A DNA stretch of 64,000 nt from Candidatus Saccharimonadota bacterium (GTDB lineage: Bacteria; Patescibacteriota; Saccharimonadia; Saccharimonadales; UBA10212). The notes under the pieces were generated by a model, which had not been told where the DNA came from, ran no database searches, and saw only the letters and a program-made list of their open reading frames with translations. The stretch is from assembly GCA_016176605.1 (NCBI GenBank), contig JACOWW010000002.1, positions 250,846 to 314,845 of the forward strand, given 5' to 3'. Of this stretch, positions 56,861-64,000 are shown piece after piece. How positions within the stretch are numbered: the stretch's first letter is position 1; each line of letters begins with the position of its first letter. The position numbers were made by a program, and so were the translations under genes.

Positions 56861-57265
56861 AAATGGGTCCTTGATAAGTTCGTTCCAACCCAGCTTTTTC
56901 ATTAACCATTTCGTGGGAGAAACTGGATATTGCGGCGAGTAAGATTCCTTGAAGTCTTCAAAAAGTTCTCGCACTATTCCTCCAACATGCTCTAGTGCGT
57001 AGCCTGACAATTTTGAATACTCAAGCACTACACTTGAGACAACTTTTCTGGCAGTTGTTTGATCCGGGCTATTGTTCACCGGGATAAGAACCTGAGCTAG
57101 CTGCCAAATCTCGACTATTTTCCTCTGATTCTCATCTAAAATATAGGAGGGATATTTTGCGTGTACTATTTTTTTGAAACCAGATAGACTTTCTTTGCGT
57201 GTTTGGTAGATTATAGAAGCGATTTCTTGCGACAGGTTAGCAACACTCATGCTTTTCTTAAACAT
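56774..57265 (-). CDS. hypothetical protein, convergent 87-nt overlap with preceding gene
   Basis: 163-aa ORF. Confidence 0.65.
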   Translation of the reverse strand: MFKKSMSVANLSQEIASIIYQTRKESLSGFKKIVHAKYPSYILDENQRKIVEIWQLAQVLIPVNNSPDQTTARKVVSSVVLEYSKLSGYALEHVGGIVRELFEDFKESYSPQYPVSPTKWLMKKLGWNELIKDPFLVTGIEVSMNGPKKWVVKEYFEKYKITG

Positions 57266-57375
57266 AGATTAATTATAACTATGTTTTGAGTTCTGGAAAC
57301 AACTAGAGCCTGCAGAAAGTTTGGTCGAGGTGGGTGCTCGGTAGTCCGGGCATGCGGAGCGAACCTGAAACAGAT

Positions 57376-57696
57376 TTAGAAAGCCAAAGCCTTGAATAGC
57401 CGCACAGTGATATATCCAACTAAAACTGTAAACCCCATGAGAGGTATAAGTAGCAAAGCCATTGTCTTATTGAATTTGTCTTCGCTTACCCTTGACCTAT
57501 ATATAGGAATAGCTAGGTAAGCTGGCGATAGCAGTGCTCCTCCCACAAAAAATTCAAATAAGATGAAAAGAAGGAACTTTATATTCAGAAAAGGTAGATG
57601 CTCAAGATAATAAAAGACTAGAGAAGAGACGAATGCGATCTTAGCTGCTTTTTCAAATTCTCGCCTGCCGTGTGCAACTGCTACTTCCTTGTCCAT
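57376..57696 (-). CDS. small membrane protein
   Basis: 106 aa with hydrophobic segments. Confidence 0.6.
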   Translation of the reverse strand: MDKEVAVAHGRREFEKAAKIAFVSSLVFYYLEHLPFLNIKFLLFILFEFFVGGALLSPAYLAIPIYRSRVSEDKFNKTMALLLIPLMGFTVLVGYITVRLFKALAF

Positions 57697-58130
57697 AAAA
57701 GATACTATACCTCATTCAAGTGTGTTCGGGCGTCTGTCGAGACCCAGAAGTAAGCTAAAGCTACTACCGGGCAGGCCTGATTTGATGTTGTCAAAATATT
57801 TAACCCTCCTCGCTACCAATTCCGCTACCAACTTCGCCAAGGCTTCGCTGGTCAAGAAAGCTATGGAGGCCAAGAAAGCTTCGGCGGGCAGGCTAGTCAA
57901 GTATCTACTACGTGGCTGTCAAGCAAGCCCCGTCTTTTTGAAGATATGTAAGTTGAACCTGAGCAGACACGTCAAAGGTACAACTAGTAAGCTGAGGGCT
58001 CAGTCGAGCGACTCCACGAAAGTTAGTAAAGAGCGAGACCGACCGAAGGGAGTCGTCCGAAGCTGTTGTACTCTTTGACAAGTGGCTGCGTCAAGTGAGA
58101 CTTGCGTCTGAAAAAAGATGGGGCGAGCAT

Positions 58131-60617
58131 TTACTCGGGTGATGCGGCGTAGGTTAACTCGGGCTTTGGCGTCTTTTTGGCGCTGACGTTCACGACATCG
58201 CCTTTTTGGTAGCTCTCTTCCAGCATCCCAGCCGCAATGGCGTCTTCCAGCGTTTCTTGCAGCAGGCGCCGCATTGGACGGGCACCATTTTGGACGTCAT
58301 AACCCTGCTCCAACAAATGTTCTTTGGCGGCTTTAGTGACCTGCAAGCCAATACCCTTCTTGACTAAGCGGGCGCGCAGGTCATCAAGCTGTAAGTCTAA
58401 AATCTGCAGGGCGTCTTTTTTGGTCAGCGCCCTAAAGACAATTACTTTATCGATGCGGTTCAGCAGTTCCGGCCGCATTATTTTCTTCAAATCATCTAAC
58501 ACCTTGCTCTTGTTGACATCATGCAGGTCATTGAGGTTATTTAAATCCGAGCCGGCCGCCGAAAAGCCAAAACTGCCTTCTTTTTGCAGCTTTTCGGCAC
58601 CGATGTTACTGGTCATGATGACAATAGTATTGGTAAAGTCAATCTTGCGGCCTTTGGCATCAGATAAAACACCGTCTTCCAGTATCTGCAGCAGCATATT
58701 AAACACATCCGGATGGGCTTTTTCAATCTCGTCAAACAGCACTACGCTGTAGGGCTGGCGGCGGATTTTATCGGTCAGTTGGCCGCCGTCATCATAACCG
58801 ACATAGCCGGCCGGCGCGCCGACTAAGCGGGCCACGGTGTGATGTTCGCCAAATTCGGACATATCAATTTTTACTAGCGCTTCCTGGCTGCCAAAAAATT
58901 CGCGGGCCAAAACTCTGGCTAGCTCCGTTTTGCCGACACCGGTTGGGCCCAAGAAGAAGAACGATCCGATAGGCCGTTTCTCGCTGGAGATGCCGGAGCG
59001 GCTGCGCCGCACGGCGCGGGCCACAGTTTCCACGGCCTCATCTTGGCCAATAACGTATTTGCTGAGATTCTTTTCTAAATTAACCAGGTACTTGGCCTCG
59101 GAACGGATAACTTTCGTTACCGGCACGCCGGTCATACGGGCGACTGTCTCGGCAACATCGTCACTGGTGAGAGTTATTGGCTTGCCGGTTTTATGGGTCG
59201 TTTCTAGTTCTTTGATATTGTCATTGATCTGGCTGGCTTTTTGCTTCTCGCGAGCGGCTTTTTCGTAATCTTCGCTGTCAACAGCGTCATCAATGCGGGT
59301 ATTGACAAGCTTTAATTCTTTCTGCAGCTGGCGCAGCTGCGGCGGTGTTTTACCCTTGTTGACGCGCAAGTAGGCGGAGGTTTCGTCCAGCAGGTCGATG
59401 GCTTTATCGGGCATATAACGGTCATTGATATAGCGGCGGGCAAAGCCCACAGTGTCGGCCAGTACTTCGTCGTTGACTTTGACGCCGTGGAATTCTTCGT
59501 AGTACTTACGCAGACCTTTCAAAATAGCCAGCGTTTCAGCCGAAGTTGCTTCTGGCACTTTCACCGGCTGCAAACGGCGCTCCAGCGCGGCGTCTTTTTC
59601 GATATAGCGGGTGTATTCGTCAGTCGTCGTAGCGCCGACCATATGGATTTTACCGCGCGCCAGGCTGGGTTTTAAAATATTGCCGGCATCCATACTGCCC
59701 TCGGCCGCGCCGGCACCGACAATCAGGTGCAGCTCATCAATAAAGATGATGGTGCTTTTATCGCCTTCCAGTTCGGCAATAACCTTTTTTAGCCGGTCTT
59801 CAAACTCGCCGCGGTATTTGGTACCGGCGATCATGCCAGCCAGGTCCAAAGTGATGATGCGCTTATCCAGCAAACTATCGGGTACTTCTTCGTTGACAAT
59901 GCGCTGAGCGATACCTTCGACAATAGCCGTTTTACCAACGCCCGGCTCGCCAATTAGCACTGGATTATTTTTGGTACGCCGGTTTAAGATAGTGATGACG
60001 CGTTTGATCTGGGCTTCGCGGCCGACCACCGGATCCAGCTTGCCTTGACGGGCCAGCTCGGTCATATTGGTGCCAAAAAATTCCAACGTTGACTTTTTGC
60101 CATTCCTGCCACGGCGGCGGCTGGTACCAATGGCGCGGTCCTCTTCCTCGAATTGCTGCCGGTTTAAAAACTGTTCAACTTCGGCGCTTAGTCGGTCAAC
60201 ATCAACGCTCATATCGCGCAGCAGCGTGGTAGCGCGGGCGTTCTTTTGGCCCAAAATACTGTACAGGATATGCTCTGTGCCGCAGTAATCTTGGTTAAAG
60301 TCCTGGGCGATTTCCCAAGCCATTTTAAGGGTCAGTTTGGCCGTTTCGGATAGTCCCTTGCCGCCCATACTGATAACTAAAGTCTTAGGCGTCAGGTTCA
60401 AGGCCAGGCGGGCTCTGTCCAGTGTTATTCCCGCGCCTTCTAAAATCTTCGAACCCATTGAACCTTCTTGGGCCAAAACTCCCAACATCAAGTGCTCGGT
60501 GCCAATGTAGGCGCTGCCAGAAGCTCGGGCGATAGCGTCGGCGTGCTTTAAACTATGCAGCGCATTGCTAGTTAATCTACTCAAAAAATCTTGAAAGTCT
60601 GGCGAATTTGGAATCAT
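58131..60617 (-). CDS. clpC: ATP-dependent Clp protease ATPase subunit ClpC
   Basis: N-domain repeats, [33 protein letters not shown]-like linker. Confidence 0.96.
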   Translation of the reverse strand: MIPNSPDFQDFLSRLTSNALHSLKHADAIARASGSAYIGTEHLMLGVLAQEGSMGSKILEGAGITLDRARLALNLTPKTLVISMGGKGLSETAKLTLKMAWEIAQDFNQDYCGTEHILYSILGQKNARATTLLRDMSVDVDRLSAEVEQFLNRQQFEEEDRAIGTSRRRGRNGKKSTLEFFGTNMTELARQGKLDPVVGREAQIKRVITILNRRTKNNPVLIGEPGVGKTAIVEGIAQRIVNEEVPDSLLDKRIITLDLAGMIAGTKYRGEFEDRLKKVIAELEGDKSTIIFIDELHLIVGAGAAEGSMDAGNILKPSLARGKIHMVGATTTDEYTRYIEKDAALERRLQPVKVPEATSAETLAILKGLRKYYEEFHGVKVNDEVLADTVGFARRYINDRYMPDKAIDLLDETSAYLRVNKGKTPPQLRQLQKELKLVNTRIDDAVDSEDYEKAAREKQKASQINDNIKELETTHKTGKPITLTSDDVAETVARMTGVPVTKVIRSEAKYLVNLEKNLSKYVIGQDEAVETVARAVRRSRSGISSEKRPIGSFFFLGPTGVGKTELARVLAREFFGSQEALVKIDMSEFGEHHTVARLVGAPAGYVGYDDGGQLTDKIRRQPYSVVLFDEIEKAHPDVFNMLLQILEDGVLSDAKGRKIDFTNTIVIMTSNIGAEKLQKEGSFGFSAAGSDLNNLNDLHDVNKSKVLDDLKKIMRPELLNRIDKVIVFRALTKKDALQILDLQLDDLRARLVKKGIGLQVTKAAKEHLLEQGYDVQNGARPMRRLLQETLEDAIAAGMLEESYQKGDVVNVSAKKTPKPELTYAASPE

Positions 60618-60770
60618 AAAAATTTTTAACCCCTTAAAAATTTTTAGCTATTAGCCTTTGACCATTAGCTCTTAGCTTATTATTTACTCTTTTTTCGAAA
60701 ATAAACTGTAAGATATTTAATTGTCGGCAGCCGGCTATCGGCTATGTGCTAACGGCTAACTACTGTTATG

Positions 60771-60810
60771 ATTATAGCACAAATTAGCACTCTCGGGTCA
60801 AGAGTGCTAG
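60771..60810 (-). promoter_or_regulatory. clpC promoter with CIRCE (HrcA operator)
   Basis: CIRCE TTAGCACTC-N9-GAGTGCTAG at 60784-60810; -35 TTGACC, -10 TATAAT, 19-nt spacer. Confidence 0.9.
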
Positions 60811-60996
60811 ACTATATTATTGCTAGGCCTGTTTCCGAATCCTATCTCGCCGCTTTTTGCTGCAGTCCAACTCAGAGTACTAACAAGTACGCTTCGCTCA
60901 GGGCTTCACAAAAATCGACAAGCTAGATATCCGCAAGCCAGCCCTATCAACAACATCGCTAACACTCTTGATCCGAATCCCGAGTGCCAATTCTAG

Positions 60997-61635
60997 CTAG
61001 GCCTTATTTCCATCCACAGTTCTTTTAACTATTGGGAGATGGTTGCGCAAGGCATCGCATATTCTGGCAACCCGACTTGTAGTGAGCGGACCCTCAGCTA
61101 AGACCGTATCCATTACTGGTTCGTGGGTCTGAATGTCGACAAAATACCTTTGGCTCACTCTGTCTGACTTCTCTTGCTTGGAAATTTTCCTATCCTCAAT
61201 ACTACCTTTGGGAACGATTCTAGGCATGAATACTAGGGTCATAACTTCAGGTGATCCCACCTCCGGACCATTCAATGGGCCCCAGTCATGTTTATACCGC
61301 GGATCGTGAGTAGAAAACACAAAAAAGCTTCGCTTCTCACCATTTATATCTACTTTGCCAATACCGGGATTTAACGTAACCGTTATACCACCAGCGACAT
61401 TACCCCAAGCTACGCAGGAGCCGAGAAGGATTTCGGGAGCCTTGTGCTGGAACAGCACGCGATTTCTAAAACTATTCAAGGACTCGATCATCAATTGAGT
61501 AGGATCAGGTGCTTGTTCCTCTGTAGTGGCTGTAGACCTGGTCGCCTCTTGCGACGCAGAATTATGATTACCTCCGCAGCCGGCCGCCAATAACATGCTA
61601 GCAGATGTGATAGCTAGTGCTTCTTTGGGTCTCAC
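60997..61635 (-). CDS. putative lipoprotein, function unknown
   Basis: Signal ITSASMLLAAGCGGN lipobox; ATGA overlap with nusA. Confidence 0.72.
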   Translation of the reverse strand: MRPKEALAITSASMLLAAGCGGNHNSASQEATRSTATTEEQAPDPTQLMIESLNSFRNRVLFQHKAPEILLGSCVAWGNVAGGITVTLNPGIGKVDINGEKRSFFVFSTHDPRYKHDWGPLNGPEVGSPEVMTLVFMPRIVPKGSIEDRKISKQEKSDRVSQRYFVDIQTHEPVMDTVLAEGPLTTSRVARICDALRNHLPIVKRTVDGNKA

Positions 61636-62864
61636 TTTTTAGACTCCGTTTCGTCAGTTCCATGCTCTTCGATGGCTTTGAGCAGACTATCTTCCAGATC
61701 GGACTTTTTCTTCAGCTTCTGCACTACTGGTTTTCCGCCAGCCGGCGGACTAACTTTTTCCCCTGCTCGTCCGGCAGGCAGGTCGGCTGCTGGTTTTTTT
61801 GTCTCTTTTTCTATCTCTACTTTGCCTTTGGCAGCCTCGACATCAAGTTCATGGCCGGTTAGTTTACCGGCCAGGCGGACATTCTGTCCGGCCTTGCCAA
61901 TGGCGATGCTCAACTGATCCTCGGGCACAATAACAGTGGCTTTGCCGCCGGTTTTAGCAATGTTAACTTTAGTAACGTTGGCCGGCTTCATAGCGTTGGC
62001 AATGTAAGTCGCGATGTCTTCATTCCAAACCACGATGTCAATCATTTCCTGGCTGCCGATTTCGTCGCGCACCGCATTGATGCGCGTACCGTGGCCGCCG
62101 ACGAAAGTGCCGACAGGATCTACGCCTTGGACATTGCTAGCCACAGCGATTTTAGAACGCACACCGGCTTCGCGGGCAATTTCCTTAATCTCGACGGCGC
62201 CTGAGCTCATTTCCGGCACTTCGCCCCGAAACAGCTGCTCGACAAACTCCTTAGCGCCGCGGCTGATAATCAGCTGGGGACCACGGAAACTCTTTTCAAC
62301 ATCCTTTAGAAAAAACTTTAGCCGCTGGCCCGGGTAGTAACGCTCCGCCTGGATTTGTTCGCTGATTGGCATAATGCCTTGGGCGCGGCCCAGTTCGACG
62401 CGCACTACACGCCCTTCTACTCGGCTGATAATGCCATTAACTAAAGTGCCGACTTTATCTTCGTATTCAGCCAGCACGATTTCACGCTCGGCCTCACGCA
62501 GGCGCTGTAAGATAACCTGTTTGGCGGTCTGGGCGGCCACTCGGCCAAAATCCTCAACTTTTTGAATCAGCTCAACCGTTTCGCCAACTTTGGCATTTTT
62601 GCGAATTACTTGGGCATCACCAAGACCTATTTGCATATGATCGTCTTCAACCTTATCCACCACTTCTTTTGTTACATAAGCCGTAACTTCGCCGGTGTTT
62701 AGGTTCATTGTTACGCGCACTTCTTGTTCGCGATCGCCGTAATCACGGCGCCAAGCGGCCGCCAAAGCTTGTTGGACGATGTCCTGCACCTGGTCTTCGG
62801 ACAGGTTTTTTTCTTCAGCAATAGTCCTAATCGCTATCGCTAGTTGTTTGAAATCCATTTCCAT
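61632..62864 (-). CDS. nusA: transcription termination/antitermination factor NusA
   Basis: S1/KH domains; ORF open to 62891; SD AAAGGAG supports start at 62864; C-term DLPAGRAG insert. Confidence 0.94.
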   Translation of the reverse strand: MEMDFKQLAIAIRTIAEEKNLSEDQVQDIVQQALAAAWRRDYGDREQEVRVTMNLNTGEVTAYVTKEVVDKVEDDHMQIGLGDAQVIRKNAKVGETVELIQKVEDFGRVAAQTAKQVILQRLREAEREIVLAEYEDKVGTLVNGIISRVEGRVVRVELGRAQGIMPISEQIQAERYYPGQRLKFFLKDVEKSFRGPQLIISRGAKEFVEQLFRGEVPEMSSGAVEIKEIAREAGVRSKIAVASNVQGVDPVGTFVGGHGTRINAVRDEIGSQEMIDIVVWNEDIATYIANAMKPANVTKVNIAKTGGKATVIVPEDQLSIAIGKAGQNVRLAGKLTGHELDVEAAKGKVEIEKETKKPAADLPAGRAGEKVSPPAGGKPVVQKLKKKSDLEDSLLKAIEEHGTDETESKK

Positions 62865-63033
62865 AGGTTTTCTCCTTTCAGTCGAAAACAATGATCAATG
62901 CTCAATGTTCAATGCTCAATGAATGAACTAATTTACAATGTCATAAAATTTAAAAATCCGACCACGTCGGCCGGATGCTTCATTTAAAATTGTAGCATAA
63001 TCAAATTTATAATCAAGCTGGATTCTAAACACA

Positions 63034-63783
63034 GTGTTATATAATTCAAAATTGAACATGGCAAATATTCTTGAGTCTTATAGATACAAGGACGCAGGGC
63101 ACCCTCTACTTTATGGTGTCGCCCACTTCGCAGTAGGTCAGTTTTTAAAGTATAACTATGATCTTGAAATTTTTGGCGCCCAATACCTCACCCGCCGCGG
63201 CCCGCGAGTCTATGCAGGTACACATACCAGAGCGTTGGATCCGGGAGTTAAGGGTGTGGTGACCCAAGAGCCTATACCAACAATGGCTAAAAGTGAACTG
63301 TGGACAGAAGATCGTTACAGAAAATATGGAGTTCATGTTGGTCAAATTATATCTCTAGTCGATGCGTTCCCGGTTAGGCGTGGAGAGGTTGATCGAGACG
63401 CTATTCGCACTGGCAATGAACACTTAGAAAATGGTACTTCAATTGGTATATTCTCCCAAGGAACAAGGAGTTTGGATTTCGAAAACCTGCTTGATGGAGC
63501 TGCCATGTTCGCATGCAGCCACAGTGTTGATGTACAACCGTTGGTGATTGCCACTCATCTGGACGAAGAATCAAATAGCGAGCGCGAACTAATAAGAGTC
63601 ATTGCTTCTTCACCTATTGGCCCAGACAGAACGAAAAGAACTAAAGATGCTAGAAAATATCTAACGCAACAATTAAGCACACGATTCATCCGCGATTATC
63701 CTAGAGCGGTTGCATGGTCTGCCCATGATGCAAAATATAAAAACCAGATTAAATCGCCCGGCATAATCAAAAGATATAAGTAA
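63034..63783 (+). CDS. PlsC-like lysophospholipid acyltransferase
   Basis: AGTHTRALDPGV (HX4D), GIFSQGTRSLD. Confidence 0.78.
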   Translation: MLYNSKLNMANILESYRYKDAGHPLLYGVAHFAVGQFLKYNYDLEIFGAQYLTRRGPRVYAGTHTRALDPGVKGVVTQEPIPTMAKSELWTEDRYRKYGVHVGQIISLVDAFPVRRGEVDRDAIRTGNEHLENGTSIGIFSQGTRSLDFENLLDGAAMFACSHSVDVQPLVIATHLDEESNSERELIRVIASSPIGPDRTKRTKDARKYLTQQLSTRFIRDYPRAVAWSAHDAKYKNQIKSPGIIKRYK

Positions 63784-63836
63784 AATTTTTTAAATCTTAG
63801 CAGCCACAATTGATTCTGCTTTGCTAATATACACTC

Positions 63837-64000
63837 ATGAAGCGTAGTGAATCACTGGCAAGGCTATTTGTCCCGGGCAGCTATGTGCTGACATTGATTC
63901 AAGCTAAGGCTGACACGGGTGCTGAGGGGTTAGTGACTATTACCGGCCAAAAAATGCCGCCGCCCAGCAAACGCATTACATTGCATCAAAAAGGCCTAAA
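63837..64000 (+). CDS. M1-family aminopeptidase N-terminus (partial)
   Basis: MKRSESLARLFVPGSYVLTLIQAKADTGAEGLVTITGQKMPPPSKRITLHQKGL. Confidence 0.6.
   Translation, partial: MKRSESLARLFVPGSYVLTLIQAKADTGAEGLVTITGQKMPPPSKRITLHQKGL

Noticed and set aside
57689-58078. 129-aa plus-strand ORF / possible ncRNA upstream of clpC region
   Set aside because: Low-complexity basic composition, no recognisable domain, and no tmRNA, RNase P or SRP RNA signature that I could identify.
60837-60960. Possible fifth copy of the 68-bp element near clpC
   Set aside because: Only a short stretch (agtacgcttcgctcagg) resembles the element; similarity too weak to assert.
1-64000. CRISPR arrays, IS elements/transposases, prophage, rRNA genes
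   Set aside because: No regular direct-repeat/spacer arrays, transposase motifs, phage genes or rRNA sequence seen.

Overview
The window is a core-genome segment of a Patescibacteria/CPR bacterium, probably Saccharibacteria-like (inference from the absence of rpmD/L30, cysteine-less RpoC zinc sites, cysteine-free L36/S14 and normal TGA stops). Most genes lie on the minus strand: tuf-ORF-rpsJ / M29 peptidase / S10-spc-alpha ribosomal genes through rplM, then rpoB-rpoC-rpsL-rpsG-fusA, clpP, tig, hisS, recG, tyrS, radA, clpC and nusA. Plus-strand genes include a class A PBP, a PlsC-like acyltransferase and the start of an M1-like peptidase. There is one tRNA-Leu(UAG). I saw no rRNA, CRISPR array or IS element.

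The most striking observation came from translating the 'intergenic' spacers by hand. Almost every gap between collinear genes is an open reading frame of about 27-76 codons. It starts at or within a few nt of the upstream stop and ends overlapping the next start codon (ATGA, GTGA, TAATG or TGATG junctions). These bridging ORFs fall into paralogous peptide families (MLRIKQLVISNQKLA..., [18 protein letters not shown]..., MKSLQLSIFNYQ...). Structured repeat elements are inserted in them in frame, so ribosomes could in principle traverse whole operons with almost no untranslated gap.

Other points of note: two CIRCE/HrcA operators with identical promoter geometry (clpP, clpC); a 68-bp dispersed element; an exact 39-bp hairpin repeat; duplicated 30-bp palindromes and duplicated GTCCGATCGGAC elements; a structured rplC leader; an altered RpoC trigger loop; an rpoB start anomaly; and an orphan FabD-like acyltransferase.
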